Assembly (NCBI RefSeq): GCF_003481705.1
Contig: NZ_QULN01000016.1
Location: forward strand, 1-28,649
Origin: Butyricicoccus sp. OM04-18BH
GTDB taxonomy: Bacteria; Bacillota; Clostridia; Oscillospirales; Butyricicoccaceae
Direction of reading: 5' to 3'
DNA: 28,649 nucleotides
Below are positions 7,188-17,163 of the stretch, piece by piece. The notes under the pieces were generated by a model. It made no database searches. It saw only the letters and a list, made by a program, of their open reading frames with translations, and had not been told where the DNA came from. How positions within the stretch are numbered: position 1 is the first letter of the stretch; every line of letters begins with the position of its first letter. A program made the position numbers and the translations under genes.

Positions 7188-7913
7188 ATGATTTACGTAG
7201 ATAATGTAACGATGAATTATCGTATTCAGCAGGAGAATATTAAAAGTATTAAAGAATATCTGGTCAATGTTCTGCGCGGCAAGATTTCGTATAAGGAATT
7301 TTGTGCGCTGAACCAAGTGAATCTGCATATCAACCGAGGAGAAGTGTGTGGCATTGTAGGACGCAATGGTGCGGGCAAGTCAACACTTTTGAAGGTCATC
7401 GCAGGCGTACTGACACCGACATCGGGCCATGTTCAAATCAATGGAAATATTGCCCCGATGCTGGAGCTTGGTGCAGGCTTTGACCAGGATCTAACCGCTA
7501 AGGAGAACATCTTTCTGAATGGCGCGATTTTAGGCTATTCGAAGAAGTTCCTTGAGGAGAAATATGACGATATTATTGAGTTTTCAGAGCTGAAAGACTT
7601 TATCGATCAGCCGGTTCGTACATTTTCCTCCGGTATGATGATGCGTCTGGCGTTCTCTATTGCAACACTAGTAGAACCGGAAGTACTGATCGTTGATGAG
7701 ATTTTGTCCGTTGGTGATGGCCATTTCCAGAAGAAAAGTGAAAAACGTATGCGCGAGCTGATGAGCGGCGGTACGACGGTTCTCATGGTTTCACATGCGC
7801 TCAAGCAGATTCGCGATCTATGTAATCGTGTTATCTGGCTGGAGCACGGAAAGGTCATTATGGATGGACCGACACAGGAAGTGTGCGATGCATATGAGCA
7901 GACGCAGGAGTGA
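7188..7913 (+). CDS. ABC transporter ATPase for polysaccharide export (Wzt/TagH-like)
   Basis: The 241-residue ATPase has Walker A GRNGAGKST (58-66), signature FSSGM (146-150), Walker B VLIVDE (166-171) and the switch His203. NIAPMLELGAGFDQDLTAKENI is characteristic of the Wzt/TagH/KpsT group. It pairs with the permease 9 bp upstream. Unlike Wzt of E. coli O9a, it ends right after the nucleotide-binding domain, so it has no C-terminal domain for recognising a capped chain end. That matters because the next gene carries a WbdD-like capping module. TTGAGG lies 7 bp before ATG 7188; the GTG at 7185 is less likely. Confidence 0.93.
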   Translation: MIYVDNVTMNYRIQQENIKSIKEYLVNVLRGKISYKEFCALNQVNLHINRGEVCGIVGRNGAGKSTLLKVIAGVLTPTSGHVQINGNIAPMLELGAGFDQDLTAKENIFLNGAILGYSKKFLEEKYDDIIEFSELKDFIDQPVRTFSSGMMMRLAFSIATLVEPEVLIVDEILSVGDGHFQKKSEKRMRELMSGGTTVLMVSHALKQIRDLCNRVIWLEHGKVIMDGPTQEVCDAYEQTQE

Positions 7914-7933
7914 ATTATTAAGGGAGTAAAGCT

Positions 7934-10900
7934 ATGCAGCTGACAACGCAAAACGATAAAAAAGTATATTCGGATGGTGATACCGTAGAACAGCGTATGC
8001 TTGAAATTGCCCGAAAGTACCCAGAAGATCAAGCGGAAGAATATATTGCGCAGAACTACGACTATACGACGAATAATACATTTTCGTCAGTAAGAAAAAA
8101 CCTGCTGAATTGGTATCCGTTTGCCCCGAATTCTACGGTTCTGGAAATTGGCGCTGGAATGGGCGCAATGACGGGATTGTTATGCGATAAATGTGCTCAC
8201 GTAACTGCGGTTGAGATGAATGCTGTCCGCGCAGATGTTATTAGGGCTCGCTATGCGAAACGTAAAAATCTAACAGTTTTAACAAATAACATTCAAGAAC
8301 TGCCAAATGAGACTAAATACGACTATGTAGTATTTGTCGGTGTTTTGGAATATGCGGCAATTTTTTCGGACGCTGTAGAACCGTTTAGGGACTTTATAGT
8401 TGACGCAGCAAAGTTTTTGAAAGCGGATGGTACGTTGCTTTTCGCGATTGAAAACCAGTATGGTGTTAAGTATTGGTGTGGTGCTGCGGAGGATCATTTA
8501 CAGGAGCCGTTTGCAGGTATCAAAGGGTATAAAAAAGAAAAAACTGCACGTACTTTTTCCAAAGCAGCATTAGAACGCTTGGTAGAAGAAGCTGGTTTAA
8601 AGCAGCATCGAATTTATGGTGTGCTGCCAGATTATAAATTTCCGACATATATCTTTTCGGAAGAGTACAAACCAACAGCCAGTGATATGGAAAACATCGC
8701 GTATACATACGGAAAAAATAGCCTGTTAGTTGCGGATGAGAAAAGTATATATCAAGATTTAACAGATAATGATGTGTTAATGTTTTTTGCCAATTCTTTT
8801 CTAGTTGAAGCATCGGCAGAGCAGTTAAATGCTAATGCACCTTTACTGGTAACAGCTCGAGGTGAGAACAAAGCAGAATATCGAATTATAACTGCTATTT
8901 ATCCGGATAAAACGGTAGCTAAGCAGGCAGCGCATTCTAAAGCGCAAAAACATTTGCTACAGATGGCAGAGAATGAGCGTGTACTGGCTAATCGAGGTGT
9001 ACATGTATTTCAAGGCGAGCTCAAAAATGGCGTTTGGACAAGACCATTTTACAATTTGAGACGAGCGGACACATGTTTTTCTGAGTATTTAAAACACGCA
9101 GAGTTAAATGAAGTCTGGAAGATGGTTGAGGAATTGCGCGAGAACCTTCTTAAAAGTTCGGAAATATCATTTGATGCGGACAATGCATTAGTTCAAAGAG
9201 GAATTGCCTCACCCGATGAGTCGTTCGGAGCTATTTTGGAGCACGGTTATGTGGACATGACCTTTTATAATGCTTTTGTTGATGAAAATAGATTGGTATT
9301 CTTCGATCAAGAGTGGATGATTCCTAAACTGCCATTAGAGTTCATTTTGTATTATGCGGTGAAATCTGTTTTTCAGAGATGCGGCTCAACATCGGCGGTA
9401 TCATTCGAAACAGTAACAAAGCATCTTAATATCTCTAAGAGCCATCAAAGAATGTATGACGCCTTGGAAGAAGAAATCTGGAAACCATTATTTCTTAGAC
9501 AGGGTGATTTCTATGGCGAGGGGGGATACTGCACACAGTATTATACAACTCCGAAAATAGAACAGCTAAGAGAACATTCTGATGCGCTTGAAAAAGAAAA
9601 TCAGCAATTGAATATCAATTTACAAGCACAATTGAATTCAAACAAGCAGTTATCAAATGAGATAAAGGATATAAAACAAAATGTTGCGGAATTGACAAAG
9701 CAAACGGAGCAAAAACAAAAAGACAACATTTTTCTGCAGCATAAATTACTTGCTGAGCAAGAAACAAATACTTCTCTAACGCAGCAGCTTAATAACCAAC
9801 AAGGCCACATCGAATTGTTGCTCGAAAGTGACCGTGAACTAGAGCGCATCAAGAACTCTCGTTCCTGGCGATACATGGGCTATGTATGGCAAATTCGTGA
9901 TGTGCTTATCCCTTGCGGGAGCAAGCGAAGAATGCTTGGAAAAATCATCGTAAAGTTTGTGAAACATCCGATTCGTTTCATTGGAAAGTGCTCTCCGGCA
10001 CGTATTCATAAATTCTTTATGACCTTGAGACGCGAGGGAACAGAAGGTGTCAGCCGACGCCTTGATGATTGCCTGATCGGAAACAATATTCAAACGACAC
10101 AACTGGTACTGAATGAAGTGAATTTGGCTGCACAGAAAACAGCAGCCGATTATGAAGTATTGTACGTTCCTACGCAGGACAAGCCGGTCATTTCCATTGT
10201 TATTCCGGTATATAACCAGTTTGAATATACGTATCTCTGTATCAAATCTATTCTGGAGAACAGCGGCGATATTGCATATGAAATCATCATTGCGGATGAC
10301 TGCTCGACTGATTTGACAACGAAAATCGATGAAATCATTCACGGCGTACACACGATTCATAACGAAAGCAATCTTCGTTTCCTGCGTAACTGCAATAATG
10401 CGGCTAAACAGGCGCGAGGACAGTACATTCTATTTCTGAATAATGATACGCAGGTGCAGGTGGATTGGCTTGCTCCGCTCATTGAGTTGATCGAGCGGGA
10501 TGACAGCATTGGTATGGTCGGCTCTAAGCTAGTATATCCAGATGGTCGCTTGCAGGAAGCGGGCGGCATTCTCTGGCAGGACGGCAGTGCGTGGAATTAT
10601 GGTAATCGTGCAAATCCGGATGAACCGGAATTCAATTATGTGAAGGAAGCTGACTATATTTCCGGTGCGGCAATTATGATCAGAAAATCACTGTGGGAAG
10701 AAATCGGCGGCTTTGACGAGCGATTTGTACCGGCTTACTGTGAGGACAGCGATTTGGCGTTCGAGGTTCGCAAGCATGGTTGTAAAGTCATGTATCAGCC
10801 GAAATCGGTTGTTGTTCACTTTGAGGGTATTTCTAACGGTACAGACACTACGAGCGGTCAAAAGGCATATCAGGTGACGAATCAGAAAAAGTTCCTTGAA

Positions 10901-12082
10901 AAATGGCAGCAGGAACTTCAGGAAAATCATTTGCCGAATGCGGTTGATCCGTTCTGCGCACGTGAACGTTCGGTACATAAGAAAATTCTGTTGATGGTTG
11001 ATCATTACGTACCGCATTACGATAAGGATGCTGGCAGTCGTACGGTGTATCAGTATCTGCAGCTGTTTGTCAATCAGGGATTCAGCGTAAAATTCATCGG
11101 TGATAATTTCTTTGCACATCAGCCGTATACGGATACGCTGCAGCAGATGGGCGTTGAAGTGCTTTACGGACCGTATTATGCAAAGCACTGGAAGGACTGG
11201 CTGAAAGAAAACGGCAAGGACATTGGCTATGTATTTCTCAATAGGCCGCATATTTCGGTGAAGTACATCGATGCAGTCCGTGAATTCACGAATGCGCGTG
11301 TTATTTACTATGGACATGATCTGCATTTTCTCCGTGAAAAACGTGAGTATGAGTTGACCGGAGATGCAGCATTGTTACAATCCTCGGCAGATTGGGAGAA
11401 GAAGGAGCTGGAGCTGATTCTCGCTGCTGACATGGCGTATTATCCTTCCTATGTCGAAGAACGGGCAATCCATGAGATTGCACCGCAGGCTAAGGTGAAG
11501 GCAATCCCTGCATACCTTTTCTCGGATGTGGAGGAGTGCGAATATCACTTCGATAAGCGAAAAGATCTGATGTTCATCGGAGGCTTTGGCCATCGACCGA
11601 ACGTGGATGCAGTGAAGTGGCTGGCAAATGAAATTATGCCTGCGCTGGTAAAGAAACTGCCGGATATTCGTGTATATATTCTGGGTTCTAATCCGCCTGA
11701 AGAGGTAAAACAGCTGGCAACCGAAAATCTCTTGATTAAAGGCTTTGTCACGGATGAAGAATTGCAGGAATATTATCAGAACTGCCGAATTTCTATTGTT
11801 CCGTTGAGATATGGTGCGGGCATCAAGGGCAAGGTGATCGAAGCAATGCGTTTCGGTACGCCTGTAATGACGACAAGTGTGGGCGTGGAAGGCATAAAGG
11901 GTGCAGAAAGCATTCTGGACATTGCCGATGAGGCAGCTGATTTTGTCGAGCAGCTTACAGCATTGTACCAGAATGAAGCAGAGCTGGTACGCAGAAGCAA
12001 GGCTTCGTACCAGTATATCCGAGATAACTTCTCGTTTGAGAATGCGAAAAAGGTCATTGGACCAGAATTTGATTTGGAGTAA
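7934..12082 (+). CDS. Multidomain methyltransferase-kinase-coiled-coil-glycosyltransferase protein
   Basis: One open frame of 1382 residues with at least five parts. (1) A SAM methyltransferase, about 45-245, with EIGAGMG at 71-77. (2) A kinase-like fold, about 265-530. It has a VAxK-type lysine (Lys330), a catalytic-loop-like [10 protein letters not shown] giving Asp441 and Asn446, and a DFG-like Asp458 in FFDQEW. (3) A Gln/Asn-rich coiled coil, about 541-640. (4) A GT2 transferase, about 751-965 (ADDCS 787-791, NND 836-838, EDSD 937-940). (5) A GT4-like transferase, about 1016-1380, with GAGIKGK at 1294-1300 and Glu1303. Methyltransferase-kinase-coiled-coil is the plan of WbdD, which caps and measures ABC-exported O-antigen. 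Here it appears fused to chain-building enzymes and sits next to Wzm/Wzt. The first half is more AT-rich than the second. Kinase assignment is by motif only. Confidence 0.8.
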   Translation: MQLTTQNDKKVYSDGDTVEQRMLEIARKYPEDQAEEYIAQNYDYTTNNTFSSVRKNLLNWYPFAPNSTVLEIGAGMGAMTGLLCDKCAHVTAVEMNAVRADVIRARYAKRKNLTVLTNNIQELPNETKYDYVVFVGVLEYAAIFSDAVEPFRDFIVDAAKFLKADGTLLFAIENQYGVKYWCGAAEDHLQEPFAGIKGYKKEKTARTFSKAALERLVEEAGLKQHRIYGVLPDYKFPTYIFSEEYKPTASDMENIAYTYGKNSLLVADEKSIYQDLTDNDVLMFFANSFLVEASAEQLNANAPLLVTARGENKAEYRIITAIYPDKTVAKQAAHSKAQKHLLQMAENERVLANRGVHVFQGELKNGVWTRPFYNLRRADTCFSEYLKHAELNEVWKMVEELRENLLKSSEISFDADNALVQRGIASPDESFGAILEHGYVDMTFYNAFVDENRLVFFDQEWMIPKLPLEFILYYAVKSVFQRCGSTSAVSFETVTKHLNISKSHQRMYDALEEEIWKPLFLRQGDFYGEGGYCTQYYTTPKIEQLREHSDALEKENQQLNINLQAQLNSNKQLSNEIKDIKQNVAELTKQTEQKQKDNIFLQHKLLAEQETNTSLTQQLNNQQGHIELLLESDRELERIKNSRSWRYMGYVWQIRDVLIPCGSKRRMLGKIIVKFVKHPIRFIGKCSPARIHKFFMTLRREGTEGVSRRLDDCLIGNNIQTTQLVLNEVNLAAQKTAADYEVLYVPTQDKPVISIVIPVYNQFEYTYLCIKSILENSGDIAYEIIIADDCSTDLTTKIDEIIHGVHTIHNESNLRFLRNCNNAAKQARGQYILFLNNDTQVQVDWLAPLIELIERDDSIGMVGSKLVYPDGRLQEAGGILWQDGSAWNYGNRANPDEPEFNYVKEADYISGAAIMIRKSLWEEIGGFDERFVPAYCEDSDLAFEVRKHGCKVMYQPKSVVVHFEGISNGTDTTSGQKAYQVTNQKKFLEKWQQELQENHLPNAVDPFCARERSVHKKILLMVDHYVPHYDKDAGSRTVYQYLQLFVNQGFSVKFIGDNFFAHQPYTDTLQQMGVEVLYGPYYAKHWKDWLKENGKDIGYVFLNRPHISVKYIDAVREFTNARVIYYGHDLHFLREKREYELTGDAALLQSSADWEKKELELILAADMAYYPSYVEERAIHEIAPQAKVKAIPAYLFSDVEECEYHFDKRKDLMFIGGFGHRPNVDAVKWLANEIMPALVKKLPDIRVYILGSNPPEEVKQLATENLLIKGFVTDEELQEYYQNCRISIVPLRYGAGIKGKVIEAMRFGTPVMTTSVGVEGIKGAESILDIADEAADFVEQLTALYQNEAELVRRSKASYQYIRDNFSFENAKKVIGPEFDLE

Positions 12083-12086
12083 AGAT

Positions 12087-13115
12087 ATGATTATTCGATC
12101 TAAGGCACCGCTTCGGCTCGGATTGGCAGGTGGGGGTACGGACGTATCCCCTTACTGCGATTACTATGGCGGCACGGTGCTCAATGTCACGATTGATATG
12201 TATGCGTATTGCACGATTGAGCCAACAGAAGACGGGAAAATTGAATTCTACGCGGCTGATCGTAACGAATGTGTACAAGCGGATTCGGTATCGGAATTGC
12301 CGATAGAGGGAGATCTGCTGCTGCATCGCGGAGTATATAACCGCATTGTTTCTGATTACTGCGGCGGTAAGCCGTTGTCCTTTCGGATGACTACCTACTC
12401 CGATGCACCGGCAGGAAGTGGTTTAGGTTCGTCCTCTACAATGGTGGTTGCAATCATCAAGGCTTATATGGAATGGCTGAATCTGCCGCTTGGTGAATAT
12501 GATATTGCCGCTTTGGCATATCAGATTGAGCGTGTTGATCTGGGACTTTCTGGCGGCAAGCAGGATCAGTATGCAGCGACATTTGGTGGTTTTAATTTTA
12601 TCGAATTTGAAAAGGATGATCGAGTAATCGTCAATCCGCTGCGTATCAAGAATTGGATCAAAAATGAACTGGAAAATTCGCTGATTCTGTATTATACGGG
12701 CACTTCGCGTGACAGCGCAAAGATCATTGATGAGCAGATTAAGAGCACTAAAGAGAAAAACAGCAATTCTCTTGAAGGAATGCACACCTTGAAACGAGAA
12801 GCATATGTCATGAAGGAGTGTATTCTGAAGGGCGATTTCGATGGCTTTGCAGCATGCCTTCAGCGTGGCTGGGAAGCAAAGAAAAAAACCGCATCTGTAA
12901 TTTCAAACCCGTTTATTGATGAAATGTACCGATTTGTTATGGATAACGGCGCAAAGGCGGCAAAGATTAGCGGAGCTGGCGGCGGCGGATTTATGATGAT
13001 TTACTGTGATCCGGTTCAGCGTTTCAGCTTGGTTGAAAAATTAAAGAAAACGCAGGGAACTGTCATGCTGACCAGCTTTACGGAGCGCGGTACGCAGGCA
13101 TGGACGCTGTATTGA
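12087..13115 (+). CDS. hddA: D-glycero-D-manno-heptose 7-phosphate kinase
   Basis: A GHMP-family kinase of 342 residues. The start [17 protein letters not shown] (7-23) is diagnostic of the heptose/fucose kinase group, the ATP loop [11 protein letters not shown] is at 108-118, and the C-terminal [11 protein letters not shown] forms the third GHMP motif. It phosphorylates heptose 7-phosphate at C1 to the 1,7-bisphosphate. The neighbours gmhA and the HddC-GmhB fusion supply all other steps to GDP-D-glycero-alpha-D-manno-heptose, which supports HddA over an L-fucose kinase. ATG 12087 follows GGAGTAAAG and lies 4 bp after the preceding stop; the frame is open further upstream but only as overlap. 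Confidence 0.92.
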   Translation: MIIRSKAPLRLGLAGGGTDVSPYCDYYGGTVLNVTIDMYAYCTIEPTEDGKIEFYAADRNECVQADSVSELPIEGDLLLHRGVYNRIVSDYCGGKPLSFRMTTYSDAPAGSGLGSSSTMVVAIIKAYMEWLNLPLGEYDIAALAYQIERVDLGLSGGKQDQYAATFGGFNFIEFEKDDRVIVNPLRIKNWIKNELENSLILYYTGTSRDSAKIIDEQIKSTKEKNSNSLEGMHTLKREAYVMKECILKGDFDGFAACLQRGWEAKKKTASVISNPFIDEMYRFVMDNGAKAAKISGAGGGGFMMIYCDPVQRFSLVEKLKKTQGTVMLTSFTERGTQAWTLY

Positions 13116-13139
13116 TGACTGAATAGAAAGGCAGCTTTT

Positions 13140-13790
13140 ATGAGAGAAACGACAATGAAAATTCTGCAGGAGTTAGAGCAAAGGTATCCTGCATTAAAAA
13201 CCTGTATGCCGGAAATCACACAGGCAGCCTCAGCATTGGTGTCCTGCTTCTGGCAGGATGGAAAACTGCTGGCGTGCGGCAACGGCGGCAGCGCAGCAGA
13301 TTGCGAACATATTGTCGGAGAACTCATGAAGGCGTTTCGCCTGCATCGCCGTTTAGATACGGACAAGCAGAGACAAATCCGAGAAACTTATCCAGAGCAG
13401 GCGGACGTGATGATTGCGAATTTGCAGCGAGCTGTGCCAGCAATCTCCTTAGTCAGCCAGACGGCTTTGATGACGGCATTTGGAAATGACGTTTCAGCAC
13501 AAATGCTGTTCGCACAGCAGGTATTGAGCTATGGTCGTCTGGGGGATTATCTGCTGGCAATCAGTACATCGGGCAACTCGGAGAATATTCTCCATGCGGC
13601 AAGACTTGCACATATTCAAGGGGTACGTGTGATTGCACTGACAGGCAGTGACGGAGGCAAACTGAAGGCATTAAGCGATATTGCTATCTGCGTACCGGCG
13701 GATATTACATATCAGATTCAGGAGTTCCATTTGCCGGTATATCATTGCCTGTGTGCCTGCGTTGAAAACGAACTTTTTGGTGAGGACTGA
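13140..13790 (+). CDS. gmhA: Sedoheptulose 7-phosphate isomerase
   Basis: GmhA converts sedoheptulose 7-phosphate to D-glycero-D-manno-heptose 7-phosphate, the entry step of the heptose pathway. This SIS-domain protein has CGNGGSA (46-52), STSGNSEN (142-149) and, by analogy with E. coli GmhA, zinc ligands His57, Glu61, Gln194 and His202, with the Gln-to-His spacing preserved. At 216 residues it is about 25 longer than the E. coli enzyme because of an insert around residues 66-95. AAAGG lies about 9 bp before the ATG. Confidence 0.92.
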   Translation: MRETTMKILQELEQRYPALKTCMPEITQAASALVSCFWQDGKLLACGNGGSAADCEHIVGELMKAFRLHRRLDTDKQRQIRETYPEQADVMIANLQRAVPAISLVSQTALMTAFGNDVSAQMLFAQQVLSYGRLGDYLLAISTSGNSENILHAARLAHIQGVRVIALTGSDGGKLKALSDIAICVPADITYQIQEFHLPVYHCLCACVENELFGED

Positions 13791-13792
13791 TC

Positions 13793-14953
13793 ATGGAAGC
13801 AATTGTATTAGCAGGCGGTTTTGGAACCCGCTTGGCGCATGTTGTATCAGATGTGCCGAAACCTATGGCCCCCGTATGCAATAGGCCGTTTCTGCGTTTC
13901 ATACTGGATGATCTGCAGGCAAAGGGCATCGAGCGGGTTGTGCTCGCAGTTGGCTATAAGCAGGAAGTGATTCGAGACTACTTCGGCGCACATTATCGTG
14001 GAATGCAGATTGTGTATTCATCTGAGGATACGCCATTGTTTACTGGCGGCGCAATAAAAAAAGCACTGCAGTCATGCAGTGCAGAGCGTGTATTTGTCGT
14101 GAATGGAGATACCTTTTTCGATGTGGATCTACATGCAATGCAGCGAGAAAGCGCACCGCTCGTTGTAGCCGTGAAGCGAATGAAGAAATTTTCGCGCTAT
14201 GGAACTGTTCAGATTGAAGACGGTCGGATTCAGGCGTTTCGAGAGAAACAGCCGTGCGATGAAGGCTTGATTAACGGCGGTATCTATCTGGTAAATAGAA
14301 CGATTCTTGAAGATTATCCTAAGGATAAGTTTTCGTTTGAGAATGAGATTCTGGAAACAAAAACAGCAGAAATAGAGATGGCTGCTGTGGAGAGCGAAGG
14401 ATATTTCATCGACATCGGTATTCCGGAGGATTACGCTGCAGCACAGGAAACGATGAAAGAACGTGCTCCAATCAATAAAGCGGCTTTCTTCGATAGAGAT
14501 GGTACGATCAATGTAGATATTCATTATCTGCATCGACCGGAAGATTTGCAGTTTATTGCTGGTATGCCTGAGTTTATCCGTAAGTGGAATGACTGGGGAT
14601 ATAAGGTCATCGTAGTGACCAATCAGGCTGGTATTGCACGCGGATATTATGGTGAAAAAGAAATGCGAGCGCTTCACCGCTATATGAATGAAAGACTGGC
14701 GGAGTATGGAGCACATATCGATGCGTTTTACTTCTGCCCACATCATCCGGAGATTACGGGACCGTGCCATTGCCGCAAACCGGAACCGGGTATGATCGAG
14801 GACGCGATTCGAGAGTTTGATCTTGATTCAGCAAAGTGTATCCTGTTTGGCGATAAGCCGTGGGATGTGGAAGCAGGGGAGAAGTGTGGGATTAAAAGTG
14901 AGATGATTGAAAACAAGGAGAATGAAGATGCTTCGAAGACTAAACGAGAATAA
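13793..14953 (+). CDS. Bifunctional heptose-1-P guanylyltransferase / heptose-1,7-bisP phosphatase
   Basis: Two enzymes are joined in 386 residues. Residues 1-222 form a sugar nucleotidyltransferase (GGFGTRL 8-14, VPKPMAPV, NGDTFFDVD 104-112) matching HddC, which makes GDP-heptose from heptose 1-phosphate and GTP. Residues 227-372 form a GmhB-type HAD phosphatase: DRDGT with nucleophile Asp234 and Asp236, VTNQAG, zinc motif CPHH...CHCRKP (Cys315, His317, Cys325, Cys327) and FGDKPWD. The phosphatase acts before the guanylyltransferase, so fusion places consecutive steps on one chain. With gmhA and hddA the GDP-heptose route is complete. Its start lies two bases after the gmhA stop. The C-terminal tail is lysine/glutamate-rich and overlaps the next gene by 26 bp. 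Guanylyl rather than other specificity comes from context. Confidence 0.9.
   Translation: MEAIVLAGGFGTRLAHVVSDVPKPMAPVCNRPFLRFILDDLQAKGIERVVLAVGYKQEVIRDYFGAHYRGMQIVYSSEDTPLFTGGAIKKALQSCSAERVFVVNGDTFFDVDLHAMQRESAPLVVAVKRMKKFSRYGTVQIEDGRIQAFREKQPCDEGLINGGIYLVNRTILEDYPKDKFSFENEILETKTAEIEMAAVESEGYFIDIGIPEDYAAAQETMKERAPINKAAFFDRDGTINVDIHYLHRPEDLQFIAGMPEFIRKWNDWGYKVIVVTNQAGIARGYYGEKEMRALHRYMNERLAEYGAHIDAFYFCPHHPEITGPCHCRKPEPGMIEDAIREFDLDSAKCILFGDKPWDVEAGEKCGIKSEMIENKENEDASKTKRE
14056..14082 (-). terminator. Terminator-like hairpin antisense within the heptose fusion gene
   Basis: GCACTGCA (14063-14070) and TGCAGTGC (14075-14082) form a perfect 8-bp stem with a 4-nt loop. Seven A residues (14056-14062) precede it on +, which are seven T residues after the stem on the minus strand. 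It would stop antisense transcription; the coding strand is unaffected. It may be coincidental. Confidence 0.4.
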
Positions 14954-17144
14954 ATCAGAAAAGATGAAAATATCGATTATATTTGCAATTTATTTATTAT
15001 ATGCGATTGCAATTTTATTAAGTGATTGGATCGATTTGTTTTGCTTTATTTTGAAATGGCCACAAGCAAGTGTAATATCGAGAGTAATAGTGTTAATTGC
15101 GTGCGGCAGTATTACCTACATAATGAGGAAACGGGTAATAATTATTCGCGAAAGAAAAGATATTGTATATTGGTTAGGCGTATTCAGTATTTTGGCGCTT
15201 GGCATTATTAAGGGGGGAGTACCAGATACTTCCACAGATGTAATGAACTATCATTTGATAGCACAGAATCCAGGATTTATGCACAATTTCTCATATAATA
15301 TAGCACCCGGAGATTTTCAGTTATTTGGATTTGCATTACCTGATAGAATGTTTTATTTGCCTCGGATTTTATTAGGATATCGTATGGGTACAATATTTGG
15401 TTCAATTGTCCTTATAATCATTTACACTCAGGTATATGAAATAATAAAAAATCTATTAGATGAGGATTTTGTGATTTGCCGGGAAAAAGTATCTGGTGCG
15501 TGGAAGAATATTGCATGGATTATAACACAAGAGGGAATTCTTGCATTTTTGGTCGTAATGACACATGATGTCGCACTGCAGTTTGGCACATATATGGTAG
15601 ATTTATTTGGTATTCCTTTTGCATTAGAATTGCTCAAAATTCTCTTGTTCCAGGATACAGAAAAAAAACCGAACCATGCGTATGTTGCTTTTCTGTGTGG
15701 AATGCTGTTTTGCATGAAAATGACAAATGTTGTATATGTAGTTCCATTGCTATGTATATATTTATATCGCTATAGAAAACAAATTACGATAAAAGATTTT
15801 GTAATTAGCTTTTTTACAGCGATTCTACCAGTATGTGTATATCTAATTTATAATATGATAGAAACTGGAAATCCGGTTTTCCCATACTACAATAAATTAT
15901 TTCAGTCTGAGTATTTCCCCATTGAGAATTTCAAGGACACGCGCTGGGGGCCAGAAACGATTAAAGATTATTTGCTCTGGCCAATTTATTTAATGTTTCG
16001 ACCAGGCTATCGCCAGTCAGAAATACCTAATAAATGGGCGATTGGCAGTATAGGAATATGGATAGCTGTTATCTGGAAAGTGGTAATTATTGTCACATGT
16101 AAAAACAACGTAAAAAGGACTAAACAGTATAAACAGATGACAGTGCTTTGTCTTGTATTTGTAATATCATATATGTTATGGATTGTGACAACAGGACATA
16201 TTCGATATTTTATCCTTGGTTACATGGTGGGAGGAATTATTTTTATCCAATTTGTTTCGACGTGTTTTGCAAGGCTAAAATATCCTAGCAATATCGTCGC
16301 CACAATATTGCTAGGAATTTTTGCCATAGGACCGGTTGCTAATATAAGCGCTGACTTAATAGGATATGAATGGAGTTGGCGTACATTAGATAAATATAAA
16401 TGCAATGTTACAAAAGTTTTCTCTGATTATCAATTTGCAAGTATAGAACAATCAGAAAAAATAGATGCTTTTTTGATGAATGATGGATCAAAAGGCAGTT
16501 TTGCTTATCAAATCAATAAAAATGTACCGATTATTTTCAATGACTATGTACATAACCGCTTAGCAAATAAACAGCAAGAAATAGCATTAAAAAAAATAGA
16601 TACTATGTTCGATGAGGGACTGAATATCTATGACATGTTTTATGCCGCAGAAGGCGATTTTGAAACTCACATCGAAAAATTAAATGAATATGGTCTTAAG
16701 CTAATGAATTTAGAATGGCTTAATGGTCACTTGATTGATAGCAATAATTTGGTATTGATGAAGTTGGGAAAAGGACAAAATACATATTGCTATGCATCTG
16801 CTTTAAATCAAGAAGAGTTATATATAGAACCACAGACATCTCGGATTGAAGTCGAATTTTGCGGAGGTCTAATTAATAACTTTGGTTGGTTTCAGCAAGC
16901 AATTGATAATGCTCAATTACAGGTAATCATATCGGATGGATCTGCGGTTATCGAGCAGGATACTATTAAAATTGAGGAAGAAGAATTTTATAAGCTCAAG
17001 TATGCGTTAGATTTAAAAGAAAAACATACGCTGAAAATTGAATTTAAAATTACGGATGGACATGGCGTAGAACAGGAGAGTATTGAGCCGTATCACTTTG
17101 CCATAGTATCTACAAATACAGAAAACTGTTCAGTACATTCTTGA
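14928..17144 (+). CDS. Polytopic membrane protein, putative GT-C glycosyltransferase (GtrC-like)
   Basis: A 738-residue protein with roughly ten or more hydrophobic segments in its first 480 residues, followed by a soluble C-terminal part of about 260 residues. The first large loop holds GGVPDTSTDVMNYHL; acidic residues there are typical of GT-C transferases that use polyprenyl-phosphate sugars outside the membrane. The genes after it encode a GtrB-like synthase and a GtrA flippase, the partners such an enzyme needs. I recognise no closer family. The gene is clearly more AT-rich than its neighbours, suggesting separate acquisition. ATG 14928 lies 7 bp after AAGGAG and overlaps the previous gene by 26 bp. 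A strong hairpin with a T-tract lies inside it at 16283-16322. Confidence 0.65.
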   Translation: MLRRLNENKSEKMKISIIFAIYLLYAIAILLSDWIDLFCFILKWPQASVISRVIVLIACGSITYIMRKRVIIIRERKDIVYWLGVFSILALGIIKGGVPDTSTDVMNYHLIAQNPGFMHNFSYNIAPGDFQLFGFALPDRMFYLPRILLGYRMGTIFGSIVLIIIYTQVYEIIKNLLDEDFVICREKVSGAWKNIAWIITQEGILAFLVVMTHDVALQFGTYMVDLFGIPFALELLKILLFQDTEKKPNHAYVAFLCGMLFCMKMTNVVYVVPLLCIYLYRYRKQITIKDFVISFFTAILPVCVYLIYNMIETGNPVFPYYNKLFQSEYFPIENFKDTRWGPETIKDYLLWPIYLMFRPGYRQSEIPNKWAIGSIGIWIAVIWKVVIIVTCKNNVKRTKQYKQMTVLCLVFVISYMLWIVTTGHIRYFILGYMVGGIIFIQFVSTCFARLKYPSNIVATILLGIFAIGPVANISADLIGYEWSWRTLDKYKCNVTKVFSDYQFASIEQSEKIDAFLMNDGSKGSFAYQINKNVPIIFNDYVHNRLANKQQEIALKKIDTMFDEGLNIYDMFYAAEGDFETHIEKLNEYGLKLMNLEWLNGHLIDSNNLVLMKLGKGQNTYCYASALNQEELYIEPQTSRIEVEFCGGLINNFGWFQQAIDNAQLQVIISDGSAVIEQDTIKIEEEEFYKLKYALDLKEKHTLKIEFKITDGHGVEQESIEPYHFAIVSTNTENCSVHS
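16283..16322 (+). terminator. Intragenic terminator-like hairpin in the GT-C gene
   Basis: TCCTAGCAATAT (16283-16294) and ATATTGCTAGGA (16305-16316) form a perfect 12-bp stem with a 10-nt loop, followed by ATTTTT on the coding strand. Without translating ribosomes this could terminate transcription before gtrB, gtrA and the second rfbA. Because of the palindrome both strands encode PSNIVATILLG. Confidence 0.45.
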
Positions 17145-17163
17145 TAAGAAAAAGGAGAAGAAT

